From Acinetobacter sp. C32I (GTDB taxonomy: Bacteria > Pseudomonadota > Gammaproteobacteria > Pseudomonadales > Moraxellaceae): DNA of 64,000 nt. Each line of letters opens with the position of its first letter. Position 1 is the first letter of the stretch. The DNA lies in NCBI RefSeq assembly GCF_023702715.1, contig NZ_CP098480.1, positions 3,224,001-3,288,000 of the forward strand, given 5' to 3'. Shown here in pieces: positions 10,381 to 23,947 of this stretch. The translations under genes were made by a program, and so were the position numbers. The notes beneath the pieces were generated by a model. The model searched no databases. It was not told the origin of the DNA and saw only the letters and a list, made by a program, of their open reading frames with translations.

Positions 10381-10532
10381 TGGCAGTACATAAAAAAAGG
10401 ATTGCCGTATTGAGTGAGAGTAAAATAAGTTTTGAGTTGGTTTTTATTGTTTAGATTGCATTATAATTTTGAAAAACTTAAGAAACCTCTACCATTGCTT
10501 TGTTTATTGTCAAATTTATATGAAATAGCCTT

Positions 10533-11189
10533 ATGTATTTAATAAAGAATATTTTAATTTTCTTAACTCTTGTATTTTTAACCATGGCATGTAGCGAAAG
10601 CTCAGATCTTCCTAAAACTCAACTCGCTCAAATAGACGCAATGTTAGATGAAGATTTTGTGAAAAAAGATATCAATGTTGCTTATGCAAAATATTCAGAA
10701 GAAGCCAAACAAGGGGACCCAAATGCTCAACTTAGCCTTGGGATGATCTATAAACGTGGTTCATATGGCCCTGAAAGAGATTTTACCAAAGCTGTAGATT
10801 GGTTTCGCAAGTCTGCCCAATCTGGCAATCCTTATGCTCAATACAATCTTGGTTTAGCTTACTTGTTTGGACAAGGGGTTGATGAAAATTTTGAAGAATC
10901 ATATGCATGGTTTATGAAAGCTGCGATGCAGGGGCATGCAAATTCACAATATGAAATTGCATCAATGTATCGGGCTGGTGAAGGTGTAGCCAAAAATGAG
11001 ATCAAGGCCATGGAATGGATGACAAAGGCTGCTGATCAGGAAATGGCTATTGCAGCATATGAACTTGGAGAAATGTATGAAGATGGTTCTGCTGGAGCAG
11101 TAAATATTAAGTTGGCAAAAAAATGGTATAAAAAGGCGGCTGACTATGGATTATCATGGGGTGCAGATAAGCTTGTGGAATTACAATAG
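10533..11189 (+). CDS. Sel1-repeat lipoprotein
   Basis: Protein of 218 aa with a lipoprotein signal peptide (lipobox FLTMAC, Cys20) followed by about four Sel1-like (TPR-related) repeats of roughly 36 residues, recognisable by A-x-x-x-LG-x-x-Y-x-x-G-x-G-V and W-x-x-K-A-A-x-Q-G patterns (about 62-205). Such proteins act as periplasmic scaffolds in protein-protein contacts; the partner is unknown. No strong ribosome site precedes the ATG. It appears to be transcribed alone. Confidence 0.8.
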   Translation: MYLIKNILIFLTLVFLTMACSESSDLPKTQLAQIDAMLDEDFVKKDINVAYAKYSEEAKQGDPNAQLSLGMIYKRGSYGPERDFTKAVDWFRKSAQSGNPYAQYNLGLAYLFGQGVDENFEESYAWFMKAAMQGHANSQYEIASMYRAGEGVAKNEIKAMEWMTKAADQEMAIAAYELGEMYEDGSAGAVNIKLAKKWYKKAADYGLSWGADKLVELQ

Positions 11190-11213
11190 AAGAGGAGAAA
11201 TGCAAAGCTCCCG

Positions 11214-11321
11214 ATGGAATATCATTGGCATTTAAAAGAAAAAGGGTTGAGGCATAATTCAGAGAGCTACAAGAAGCTCATATCTCAACAGCACGATCAA
11301 TTGCTATTTAAAAGTGAATAA
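11214..11321 (+). CDS. possible 35-aa small ORF
   Basis: An ATG-initiated frame between the Sel1 gene and the next terminator encodes a charged 35-aa peptide (MEYHWHLKEKGLRHNSESYK...). There is no convincing ribosome site directly before it, although AGAGGAG occurs 22 nt upstream. It could be a real microprotein, a gene remnant, or chance. Confidence 0.2.
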   Translation: MEYHWHLKEKGLRHNSESYKKLISQQHDQLLFKSE

Positions 11322-11357
11322 ACAGTGTTGATGGATCTGATTATTCATTGGTATATA

Positions 11358-11386
11358 AAGCCCGCATTGATTGAGGGCTTTTTTAT
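11358..11386. terminator. terminator hairpin between convergent genes
   Basis: An imperfect copy of the actP terminator: AAGCCCgCA / TTGAGGGCTT with TTGA in the loop, followed by TTTTT on the plus strand. It lies between the rightward small ORF/Sel1 region and the end of the leftward MpaB-type gene. Confidence 0.6.
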
Positions 11387-11389
11387 GGA

Positions 11390-12598
11390 CTATTGATGCA
11401 TACTGGCCAGTTGTTGCCCTTGGTTGCGATATAAAGACAAGCCAATGCGTTGTACCTGCCGTCCATTTTGCTCAAGCAAATGCTTTAACTTTGGAATATG
11501 TTTAGCCCCTGTATACAGGGCTAGATTACGACCAATCAGATAATAAGCAAACCAAGACGCTGATTGTGGCGCTAAACCGAGCTTGTGCATTTTGTTACGG
11601 CCAATAAAGAATTGAGTAATCTCTAAATGCTGCTTATAGGCCAGTTTTTGCTGGAAAGTGCGTAGATAGCGATATTTTCGCTCAAAGGGTTCTTTGGACA
11701 GACTGGAACCCAAGGAAATACTGCTGTCATCAGATTGAGGATGGGCAAAATGCATCCAGTATATCAGTTTCCAGCCATCCGACTCTTTATCGACCAGCCA
11801 CTTTTCATCCACACCCATTAACCAGCCTGCGTATTTCCAAAAATGTAAAAAGCTATCGACGTCTTGTTTAGTTGGAAAAATGCCTAAAGCCCGTATTCCA
11901 ATCAAGACGACACCACTAAAAGCGATATTGGTCATGGCCTGATCATATTGATTGATTGGGATGCCCCAAGTGTCGGCATCCCATTTTTCTGATTTTTGTA
12001 GTTGATGACGGACTAAAGCATGGATGAAGCGTACAAAAATGGTGGAGGTAAAACCTTTGCTAAAGCGTTCAAAACCACCTTGCTCAGTGATGTCCACCCA
12101 CCATTTTGTGGTTTCAGCCAGACGTGTACCCGCCTGTTTTTTTAATGCACCTGTCAGGACCAAAGGTTGATTAAAACCAGGGTACATATAGCCTGTCATT
12201 AGCGATAAATCTCGGAGGATAAGGCCGTTATTGAGTCCTAGGCGGTAGGTAAATTTCAATGCAGCATCAATTTTGTTTTGATCATACCAAGCAGGTTTTT
12301 GTTCAACGAATTGGAAGAAGGCAGTGAGTTCAGGAATTTCATGTGGCAATTGATCGAGGCCTTGATATAGCGCCGTTTCAAAGTATTTACGATGTTGTTT
12401 CGGATTCTGGAGTACCCAGAGTAGCAGTTGATCCATCGGTGCATCACCACTTTGCAGAGCGGTATTCAGTGCCTGATACTCTGCATAACTGGGTTGTACC
12501 TGCTGATGGGTTATATAACTCAGGATTTTGGTTTTGAGATTAGACTGATTCATATCTTCAAACGCGGCCAAGCGTTTAGGTTTAACGATGCTTTGCAT
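11390..12598 (-). CDS. oxygenase MpaB family protein (DUF2236)
   Basis: Protein of 402 aa in the DUF2236/MpaB/rubber-oxygenase (Lcp-like) group. These proteins bind heme b in a helical fold and some cleave polyisoprene or oxidise lipophilic substrates. The segment FVRFIHALVRHQL (about 195-207) carries the family's R-x-x-H-x-x-V-R signature. There is no signal peptide. It is divergent from a TetR regulator with 85 bp between starts; that region holds a perfect 12-bp palindrome, suggesting TetR control. The substrate is unknown. Confidence 0.75.
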   Translation of the reverse strand: MQSIVKPKRLAAFEDMNQSNLKTKILSYITHQQVQPSYAEYQALNTALQSGDAPMDQLLLWVLQNPKQHRKYFETALYQGLDQLPHEIPELTAFFQFVEQKPAWYDQNKIDAALKFTYRLGLNNGLILRDLSLMTGYMYPGFNQPLVLTGALKKQAGTRLAETTKWWVDITEQGGFERFSKGFTSTIFVRFIHALVRHQLQKSEKWDADTWGIPINQYDQAMTNIAFSGVVLIGIRALGIFPTKQDVDSFLHFWKYAGWLMGVDEKWLVDKESDGWKLIYWMHFAHPQSDDSSISLGSSLSKEPFERKYRYLRTFQQKLAYKQHLEITQFFIGRNKMHKLGLAPQSASWFAYYLIGRNLALYTGAKHIPKLKHLLEQNGRQVQRIGLSLYRNQGQQLASMHQ

Positions 12599-12639
12599 TG
12601 CATAAAGCCTGTGATTGTTATTTAATCAAAGCTTAATAT

Positions 12640-12651
12640 GAATAATTATTC
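12640..12651. promoter_or_regulatory. palindromic operator candidate between mpaB-like and tetR genes
   Basis: GAATAATTATTC is a perfect 12-bp palindrome in the 85-bp divergent region, followed by a direct repeat CGCATTC-N4-CGCATTC (12651-12668). Position and symmetry fit a TetR-family operator. Inference only. Confidence 0.4.
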
Positions 12652-12683
12652 GCATTCAATTCGCATTCCAGTCGAGTCTGTTT

Positions 12684-13280
12684 ATGAGAAAACGACCACA
12701 GCAGCAACGTGCCAAAATGATTGTCGAAAGCATTCTGGAAGGGGCGCAAAAATGTATTTCTGAATATGGGGTGTTACAGGTTACTACACCTAAAATCTCT
12801 GAAAAATCAGGTGTGAGTGTTGGGTCGATCTATCAATATTTTGAAAACAAAGAACAGATTATTGCAGAACTATTATTGCGTAAAAGTGAAAGCTTGGGGC
12901 AAGCCGTAAAACAGTTGGTGATGCTACAACAACAAACCTCTATTCAAGACATCATCACATTAAGTATTGCGTTTGGCTTTGAATCTTTGAAATCCGATCA
13001 AGGTTTTTTTATCGAAATCTTAAAAAACTGGCATGCCTATAGTGATTCGGAAGCGGCACAGGTGTTGGAGCAACATTTCTTGGAAATTGGCATGTATTTA
13101 TTTGGTCGTTACTATCCGCAGTGGGATTTTGAAACTTTAAAACATAAGTCTTTTGTGATTATTAACAGTACCTTATTTACCATGATGCGTTATGCCAGTA
13201 AAAATACCTTTTTGATTGAGGAACAACGGCTGCAACAAGAACTGTCTAAAATGATTGTTTCTTTTTTAGATGCAGTATGA
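12684..13280 (+). CDS. TetR/AcrR family transcriptional regulator
   Basis: Regulator of 198 aa. The N-terminal helix-turn-helix (about 20-65) contains ISEKSGVSVGSIYQYFENKEQI, the standard TetR recognition region; the remainder is a ligand-binding helical domain without a recognisable specificity. It is divergent from the MpaB-type oxygenase and followed closely by a channel-like gene, so likely targets are these neighbours. It is not BetI: the betT gene further right has no betIBA partners here. Confidence 0.85.
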   Translation: MRKRPQQQRAKMIVESILEGAQKCISEYGVLQVTTPKISEKSGVSVGSIYQYFENKEQIIAELLLRKSESLGQAVKQLVMLQQQTSIQDIITLSIAFGFESLKSDQGFFIEILKNWHAYSDSEAAQVLEQHFLEIGMYLFGRYYPQWDFETLKHKSFVIINSTLFTMMRYASKNTFLIEEQRLQQELSKMIVSFLDAV

Positions 13281-13323
13281 TGCGATTGATAAGAAAAGCA
13301 GAACAAGATTTAGGAATAACAAT

Positions 13324-14019
13324 ATGCAAACGTTAAAACAATTTTGGCAGAGCCTTCGCTTACTTCCATCAGCATGGTTGTTGCTGGTTCAATTGGCCTT
13401 GTTGATTTTATATATGTTGACCACAGGCGATAGTGAATTTCGTGCTTTAACTTGGTCGCTGGGCGTATTGGCCTTATTGATCATCGCTAAAGTGATTCGG
13501 CAAAGCCCTGTGTTTACATTTTGGGGCTTGATCTTTGTCAGTGGTGCGTTCTTATTTTCGATTTTAATTTTTCTTGGCTATGGCAATCGGACCATACAAA
13601 TTATTGCACATAGTTTTGAAGCCTTAGCTTATTTCTATGCGGCTTATGGTTTGCTGCGCTATATGTTTGCGGATCGCTATCTCACCAGAGATGAATTGTT
13701 TGCAGCAGGGGCAGTATTTACCCTCATCGCTTGGGCTTTTGCCTTCTTATATAGTATCTGTCAGTTAATCCTGCCAAATAGTTTTCAAAATCCCAATCAA
13801 CCTCAAGCCTTACAACATTGGCTGGATTTATTGTTTTTGAGTTTTAGTTTGCAGTCCGCAACTGGATTATCGGATTTAATCCCGATCAGCCCTGCAGCCA
13901 GAGTGTTGGCAATGTTGCAAATGTTTGGTGGGGTGATGTATTTGGCTGTGGTGGTGTCTCGCCTCATTGCCTTGCAGTATATTGCGCATTCGCCGAAACA
14001 CATCAATGATAAAGAATAG
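13324..14019 (+). CDS. ion-channel-like membrane protein (degenerate pore)
   Basis: Inner-membrane protein of 231 aa with about six to seven hydrophobic segments. The C-terminal part LFLSFSLQSATGLSDLIPISPAAR (about 178-200) resembles the pore helix, filter and outer helix of two-TM potassium channels, but the filter reads SATGLSD instead of TVGYGD. The start at 13324 is chosen for the AGGA site 8 nt upstream; the frame extends back into the tetR end. It is probably cotranscribed with tetR (43-bp gap). Ion selectivity is unknown. Confidence 0.6.
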   Translation: MQTLKQFWQSLRLLPSAWLLLVQLALLILYMLTTGDSEFRALTWSLGVLALLIIAKVIRQSPVFTFWGLIFVSGAFLFSILIFLGYGNRTIQIIAHSFEALAYFYAAYGLLRYMFADRYLTRDELFAAGAVFTLIAWAFAFLYSICQLILPNSFQNPNQPQALQHWLDLLFLSFSLQSATGLSDLIPISPAARVLAMLQMFGGVMYLAVVVSRLIALQYIAHSPKHINDKE

Positions 14020-14170
14020 CTTTGTTACAGCATTACAACTGCTTTATTTTTCACATTTTTTATAATCAGTATCGAGTTTTACATCGCTGAACTCGCTTTT
14101 ATTCACTATGTGAATGTCTTATTTGACCTCTAAGGTCTGTCCATTATCATTAGAATAACGTGGGGGAATT

Positions 14171-16147
14171 ATGCCTTCCAAGCCATCTTCGCAGTTTGCG
14201 AATGTTAATCCAAACGTGTTTTTAAGCACGGTGATTATCATTGCGATTTTTATCGCGATCGTCATTATCGCACCCAGTTCATTTGAGTTTCTGACACAAC
14301 AACTGAAGCAATGGATCACGGACTCGTTTAGCTGGTTCTATGTCCTCTCTGTTGCAGTGTTTTTGATTTTACTGATTTATATAGCCTGTTCGGCCAGCGG
14401 AAAAATTAAATTAGGCCCTGATCACAGCCAACCTGAATATAGTAACGGCTCATGGTTTGCCATGCTGTTTACTGCAGGTATGGGGATTGGGTTAATGTTC
14501 TTCGGTGTGGCTGAACCAGTGATGCACTATGTCAGTCCACCGAGTGGTGATCCTGAAAGTGTCGCTTCTGCACAGCAAGCCTTGAGAATTACCTTTTTTC
14601 ATTGGGGCTTACATGCATGGGCAATCTACGCCGTGGTCGGATTGGCCTTGGCCTATTTTGCTTATCGGCATAATCTGCCATTAAAAACCCGTTCCGCTTT
14701 ATATCCAATTATTGGTAAGAAAATTTATGGCCCTTGGGGCGATGGGATTGATACCTTTGCCACCATTGGTACAGTTTTCGGGGTGGCAACCTCTTTAGGT
14801 TTCGGGGTCACCCAGATCAATTCAGGTCTGCATTATCTATTTGGGATCGAGCAAAGCAGCAATGTTCAGGTGATCCTGATTATTTTTGTCAGTGCTTTGG
14901 CATCCATGTCGGTATTTTTAGGTCTGGATAAAGGGGTCAAACGCCTTTCCGAACTCAATCTGATTTTGGCTTTGGTGTTGTTGGCCTTTGTGTTTATTGC
15001 TGGCCCAAGTATCTATCTACTGCAAACCACCATTCAAAACATGGGTTCGTATATGTCGAACCTATTTGGTATGACCTTTAACCTCTACGCCTATCAACCG
15101 AATGGCTGGATTGGCGGTTGGACCATTATGTATTGGGCATGGTGGATTTCATGGTCGCCATTTGTGGGGATGTTTATTGCCCGTGTGTCGCGTGGCCGAA
15201 CCATCCGTGAGTTTATTGTTGGGGTGTTACTGATTCCGACAGGTTTTACCATCATCTGGATGGGCTTTTTAGGTAATGCTGCACTGTTTAGCATTATGCA
15301 GGAGCATAATGTAAGTTTGCTTCATGCCGTGCAAACGGATTCATCAGTTGCTTTATTTGAGTTTTTGAATCATTTGCCATTTTCGGGTGTGATGAGCTTG
15401 CTGGCGACGGTATTGGTAATGCTCTTTTTCGTAACATCTGCGGATTCGGGTGCTTTGGTTACTGATTATCTCACCGCTAAAACCGAGAATTCTCCAACAT
15501 GGCAAAGACTATTTTGGACCGTGTTGATGGCAGCTTTGGCCATTATTCTGCTATTGGTTGGTGGTCTGTCTGCATTGCAATCCTCAATTATTATGAGTGC
15601 ACTGCCTTTTACTTTTATTATGTTGTTGATGAGTTGGGGCTTACTCAAAGCATTGAAGTTGGATGTCACCAAAATGAAGGCCATTCAAGAGGCGCGTATT
15701 ACTCCACGTGCCATCAATAATCCACGCAGTTGGCAGCAGCGTTTAGGTTTAATTATGCATTATCCGCATACTGAAACTGAAGTTCAGCACTATATCGACA
15801 CGCAAGTTCGTAAGGCTTTTGAAAGTATTCAGCGTGAATTCAAACGCCGTCATTTGGAAGTGGAAATTCGTGAAATCGAAAATGGTCTGCAATTGCATGT
15901 CGATCATCACCATGAAATTAACTTTACCTATAAAGTGGTTTCGCATGCCACTGTTCCACCTAGCTTTATGTTAGGGCGGGCAGATGAAGATGAGGCCAAT
16001 TACTTTCAGGCAGAAGTGTTCTTGCGTGAGGGTGGACAAAACTATGATGTGATGGATTGGACGCAAGAAGATTTGATTCAGGACATTATTGATCAATATG
16101 AACGCCATCTTTACTTCCTAAATATTGTGAGAGGCACAACTTCTTAA
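14171..16147 (+). CDS. betT: BCCT family transporter, choline transporter BetT-like
   Basis: Betaine/choline/carnitine transporter of 658 aa. Twelve membrane segments span about 18-510, including the BCCT hallmark MYWAWWISWSPFVGMFIARVS (about 319-339), and a long hydrophilic C-terminal tail (about 515-658) is of the kind that in BetT senses osmotic stress. The ribosome site is GGGGGA. Length and tail fit high-affinity choline uptake for glycine-betaine synthesis, but betA/betB/betI are absent here, so choline specificity is inferred from similarity. Confidence 0.82.
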   Translation: MPSKPSSQFANVNPNVFLSTVIIIAIFIAIVIIAPSSFEFLTQQLKQWITDSFSWFYVLSVAVFLILLIYIACSASGKIKLGPDHSQPEYSNGSWFAMLFTAGMGIGLMFFGVAEPVMHYVSPPSGDPESVASAQQALRITFFHWGLHAWAIYAVVGLALAYFAYRHNLPLKTRSALYPIIGKKIYGPWGDGIDTFATIGTVFGVATSLGFGVTQINSGLHYLFGIEQSSNVQVILIIFVSALASMSVFLGLDKGVKRLSELNLILALVLLAFVFIAGPSIYLLQTTIQNMGSYMSNLFGMTFNLYAYQPNGWIGGWTIMYWAWWISWSPFVGMFIARVSRGRTIREFIVGVLLIPTGFTIIWMGFLGNAALFSIMQEHNVSLLHAVQTDSSVALFEFLNHLPFSGVMSLLATVLVMLFFVTSADSGALVTDYLTAKTENSPTWQRLFWTVLMAALAIILLLVGGLSALQSSIIMSALPFTFIMLLMSWGLLKALKLDVTKMKAIQEARITPRAINNPRSWQQRLGLIMHYPHTETEVQHYIDTQVRKAFESIQREFKRRHLEVEIREIENGLQLHVDHHHEINFTYKVVSHATVPPSFMLGRADEDEANYFQAEVFLREGGQNYDVMDWTQEDLIQDIIDQYERHLYFLNIVRGTTS

Positions 16148-16170
16148 TCGAAATGCTGACTGCAATATTG

Positions 16171-16210
16171 AAAACAACGGTTTTGAGCGTATCAAAGCCG
16201 TTGTTTTTAT
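16171..16210 (+). terminator. rho-independent terminator after betT
   Basis: Stem AAAACAACGGttttga / tcaaagCCGTTGTTTT followed by T-rich sequence, 23 bp after the betT stop. Confidence 0.8.
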
Positions 16211-16480
16211 TTGGATGAGTGTATTTTAAGCATGCAGAGGAGGCTGGAAAGACGTTTTAGAGAACTGAGGTGGCTAAAATAAAAGCTAAAAATAAAAATA
16301 AAGTTGTTTTTCCGCTGATAATTAAAGCGTATTTATTGGAAAATCATTAAATTACAGTCATTTATGTTGTTTAAATTCACTTTTAAGATAATTAATAAAT
16401 TTTAAATTATATAAATCAGTGAATTAGATAAGTTAAAGTTTAAAAATAAAACAACCGAATAATTTAATTTTTAAAAGTGC
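16211..16480. other. AT-rich region upstream of the rRNA promoters
   Basis: No gene is seen. The last ~100 bases (about 16375-16480) are very AT-rich with phased A/T tracts, as expected of UP elements in front of an rRNA promoter. Confidence 0.5.
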
Positions 16481-16508
16481 TTGCACCTGAACTGAAATGC
16501 TGTAGAAT
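16481..16508 (+). promoter_or_regulatory. rrn promoter P1
   Basis: TTGCAC, 16-bp spacer, TAGAAT, directly after the AT-rich UP-like tract and about 340 bp before the 16S gene. Confidence 0.7.
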
Positions 16509-16620
16509 GCACATCCATCGGCGGTGATGCAGATAAAAACTTGTTGAGAAACAAGGATTTGGCTAAAGTGGTTGAGTTCTTGGGTTGATTGATAAGTTTG
16601 TTAAATATCTAAATTACCTG

Positions 16621-16648
16621 TTGACTTTTAAGAAATTGAGAGTAATAT
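16621..16648 (+). promoter_or_regulatory. rrn promoter P2
   Basis: TTGACT, 16-bp spacer, TAATAT, about 200 bp before mature 16S rRNA. Confidence 0.7.
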
Positions 16649-16700
16649 AGCCGACCTAGCTTGATGATGACGAATCATCGAGAAGATCATTAAGAGAATA

Positions 16701-16726
16701 GAAGAACAACTTGTGTGGATTTTTAC
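16701..16726 (+). other. 5' half of the 16S processing stem
   Basis: GAAGAACAACTTGTGTGG plus the next 8 bases is complementary, with one bulge and one mismatch, to 18407-18433 downstream of 16S. Together they form the long duplex cut by RNase III to release pre-16S rRNA. Confidence 0.75.
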
Positions 16727-16850
16727 TAGTTGATCAATCGAAAATATTTCATTGATTGAAGAGTAGAAATTTCTCGAAGTTTATTTGAGCGAATTTTTAG
16801 TCAGAAAATTGATGAGCCAAGATTTGTAGCCATAAGCTACTAATGATTTT

Positions 16851-18388
<1,538 letters not shown>

Positions 18389-18406
18389 ACGAAAGATTGG
18401 TGACTG

Positions 18407-18433
18407 GTAAGAATCCACAACAAGTTGTTCTTC
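18407..18433 (+). other. 3' half of the 16S processing stem
   Basis: Complementary to 16701-16726; ends GTTGTTCTTC. Expected RNase III site between 16S and tRNA-Ile. Confidence 0.7.
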
Positions 18434-18447
18434 GAAGATGTATCTGA

Positions 18448-18524
<77 letters not shown>

Positions 18525-18579
18525 AATCTGATTGCAGTAGCTTGGATTGAAAGATATGTCGTTCATTAAGTGATAAGCT

Positions 18580-18655
18580 GGGGACTTAGCTTAGTTGGTA
18601 GAGCGCCTGCTTTGCACGCAGGAGGTCAGGAGTTCGACTCTCCTAGTCTCCACCA
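18580..18655 (+). tRNA. alaT: tRNA-Ala (TGC)
   Basis: 76 nt with acceptor GGGGACT / AGTCTCC, anticodon TGC in CTTTGCACG, T-loop GTTCGACTC, and encoded CCA. Second spacer tRNA of the rrn operon. Confidence 0.97.
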
Positions 18656-19090
18656 AATTCGAGGGTAAACAAAGCAACGCTTTGTCCGAGAATTTAAGCA
18701 AACAGCTATGCTGTGCGCAGGCACACATAGGATGTAGCTTGAAGCTAAGAAGATTATAGAGTTTAGTGAATACAGTCCAAGTTGACTGGTTTATTAATCT
18801 CTGTGATTTATCACAGTTTACTACTCACCGACGAGGTGGTAGTTAATCATTAACAGATTAGAAAATTGAGTCTGAAATAAATTGTTCAAACTCGATTAGA
18901 TATAAGCTTAACAAGCAATTGTTAAGAAGATATTTAATCTGAGAACTAGCAAAAACACTGAATCAAGCGTTTTGGTATATGAATTTAGATTGAAGCTGTA
19001 TGGTGATTAAGTTCACAGACAACAAACCAGTGGCAATTAAGTTTGCAACGATAACACTCACTTGTATGTGTTAACGACTGTTTGGGGTTG
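18656..19090 (+). other. internal transcribed spacer, tRNA-Ala to 23S
   Basis: About 435 bp without a gene. Its end (19077-19100) pairs almost perfectly with 21978-22002 after the 23S body, forming the 23S processing stem. Confidence 0.7.
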
Positions 19091-21987
<2,897 letters not shown>

Positions 21988-22143
21988 CAACACCCAAACA
22001 GTTGTTGTATTCAAGATAAATTCAATACATAACTTGATTTAGTGTGAAATCTAGTTACAATACAGACCAATTATCTAATCCGTTAATAACTCTTTCGGTA
22101 CTAAGTGGCAAAAAATGTAAGACCACCCAAAACCAAAACAGTT

Positions 22144-22259
22144 TGCTGGCGACAATAGCAAGAGTGAACCACCTGATCCCTTCCCGAACTCAGAAGTGAA
22201 ACCTCTTAGCGCTGATGGTAGTGTGGCACTTGCCATGTGAGAGTAAGTCATCGCCAGCT
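22144..22259 (+). rRNA. rrf: 5S ribosomal RNA
   Basis: About 116 nt, TGCTGGCGAC to CGCCAGC, with the conserved CCGAACTCAGAAGTGAAAC and GATGGTAGTGTGG segments. Confidence 0.95.
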
Positions 22260-22269
22260 TTTAAATCTA

Positions 22270-22306
22270 AACACCCTCAACCTAACCGGTTGAGGGTGTT
22301 TTTTAT
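22270..22306 (+). terminator. rrn operon terminator
   Basis: 13-bp stem AACACCCTCAACC / GGTTGAGGGTGTT with a 5-nt loop and a T-run, 10 bp after 5S. Confidence 0.92.
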
Positions 22307-22430
22307 TGTAATGAAAAAATATAATAGACGAAAAATATAACTTATCTCTAAGTTTTAGCCTTAATCTATCTGTTTTTAGATTACTACCGACTCATCTAAG
22401 TCTTTTAAAATAGAGTCTATTGGTGTATAG

Positions 22431-23249
22431 ATGCGTAAATTAGTTAAAAAGCGGAAAAAGTATCAGGTTAAACCTAGTAATTCTGACAATAGCAATAAAC
22501 TTAATCCGTTTGAGGTTGTTGATGCTGTTCCGAATAAATATGATTTGCCCGTTTATGGTCAGGTAGATCCTTTTGGGAGGATCATTTTTCAATATTTAAC
22601 GTTAGTTTTTGCGCTATTCTTCTTATTTATTTTCATATCCCTAGCACTTGTACTTATAGATGAAATTATTGATCTAGGTCATCTTGACCTAGATCAGTTT
22701 ATTGCGGATCACTGGATTAAGTTGCTTTTAGTCGCTTTTATCATGCCTTTATTGATTCTATTTTTTTATTCTAAGCCCAGAGCAGCTCAAAAAAAGGCTG
22801 TTAAAAATTACGTAATAAGGGATGATCATATTGAATTTATTTTATTAGATAATACCAGAAAATACTTAGAATTTGATCAAGTTAGCAATGTAACTATTAT
22901 TCCAGCAAAGGCTGGTAATTATATATGCTCTGTTCTTTATAATTGTATTAATACGGGTAATCACCTCAAGATATACAACTTGTTTGAACCTGATTTCACA
23001 ATGTTAAGAATTTATCCATTGAAAAATAAAGAATTCATGCTCAGTATTTTCTTGCAGCAGTTAAGGAAAAAGAATCCTTCGGCACATATAGATTCTCTGT
23101 TTAGCTTTCTTTTATGTATTGATCCTGAGACATTAATGCTGGATGTAGATCAATTGAATAGAGAAAAGAAGATGAATACTATTTTTTGGCTAGGTATGAC
23201 TATTTTGGTCATTGGATTATTGTTTTTAAATTTTTGGTATGAGAATTGA
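22431..23249 (+). CDS. hypothetical membrane protein, 272 aa
   Basis: Not recognised. It has a basic N-terminus (KKRKKYQVK), two hydrophobic segments (about 57-83 and 101-120), a soluble region (about 125-245) that could be a PH-like beta domain, and a final membrane segment (about 251-268). It is markedly AT-rich compared with flanking genes and sits directly after the rRNA terminator, a common insertion neighbourhood. A second small membrane protein follows 27 bp later, probably in the same transcript. Confidence 0.55.
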   Translation: MRKLVKKRKKYQVKPSNSDNSNKLNPFEVVDAVPNKYDLPVYGQVDPFGRIIFQYLTLVFALFFLFIFISLALVLIDEIIDLGHLDLDQFIADHWIKLLLVAFIMPLLILFFYSKPRAAQKKAVKNYVIRDDHIEFILLDNTRKYLEFDQVSNVTIIPAKAGNYICSVLYNCINTGNHLKIYNLFEPDFTMLRIYPLKNKEFMLSIFLQQLRKKNPSAHIDSLFSFLLCIDPETLMLDVDQLNREKKMNTIFWLGMTILVIGLLFLNFWYEN

Positions 23250-23276
23250 GAGCAGAGATTTAACTTGAGGTGAATT

Positions 23277-23816
23277 ATGTGTTTTGACTTAAGGGTATTT
23301 TATCCAGATAAAGAAAAAAATATTACATTAGATAAAATGTTGCTGACTCTAGGTTTTTCTTGTTTAGCCATTATCGTTTTCTTATTTTTTATAAAGCCAG
23401 TCTACGCTTCTAATTTATATCATATTGTTCATTTATTGGCGCTTTTTTTTATTGTGGTGTATGTGGTAAGAGGAATCAGAAGAAAGGGGAAAATACAGAT
23501 TTTACATGGGAAGTGTAGTGGACCAATAATTTTTTCTATTCATAAAATCAAGATTGATCAAAATATTTACGATTGTAGTGAAGTAAAGAGTTTACTTATT
23601 TATAGTCGGGATTACAGAGGGAAACCATTATTATATTCTATGGATAATATGCTCTCCAATGGTAGTAATAATGAGATTGTAGTGAAATTTAAAAATAATA
23701 ATGAGGCTAAATTTTATTTTATTCAGGAAACTAGAAGTGCAATACAAAAATATTCACCCATATTTGAAAAGTATATTAATCAAGATGGTATATATGTGGA
23801 AATTTTTGATTTTTGA
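23277..23816 (+). CDS. hypothetical membrane protein, 179 aa
   Basis: Not recognised. Two hydrophobic segments (about 21-42 and 47-66) are followed by a soluble C-terminal domain of about 110 residues. The plan resembles the middle of the preceding protein (two TM then a beta-rich soluble part), so the two may be distant relatives or partners. It is AT-rich. A TTGAGGTGA site precedes the ATG. Confidence 0.55.
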   Translation: MCFDLRVFYPDKEKNITLDKMLLTLGFSCLAIIVFLFFIKPVYASNLYHIVHLLALFFIVVYVVRGIRRKGKIQILHGKCSGPIIFSIHKIKIDQNIYDCSEVKSLLIYSRDYRGKPLLYSMDNMLSNGSNNEIVVKFKNNNEAKFYFIQETRSAIQKYSPIFEKYINQDGIYVEIFDF

Positions 23817-23947
23817 GATGAGTAGTTGATATCAGTTATCTCAAAGAGAAAAAATTGTATGATTTTACTTTTTTCTGTTTCCGCTGTAAGGTTATTGTCG
23901 GTATATTTTTAAAAACTAATCATAAATAATGATTGAAGGAAATGTCT

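Noticed and set aside
14171..16147. TetR regulator at 12684 as BetI for betT
   Set aside because: A channel-like gene lies between, betA and betB are absent, and its divergent partner is an oxygenase gene.
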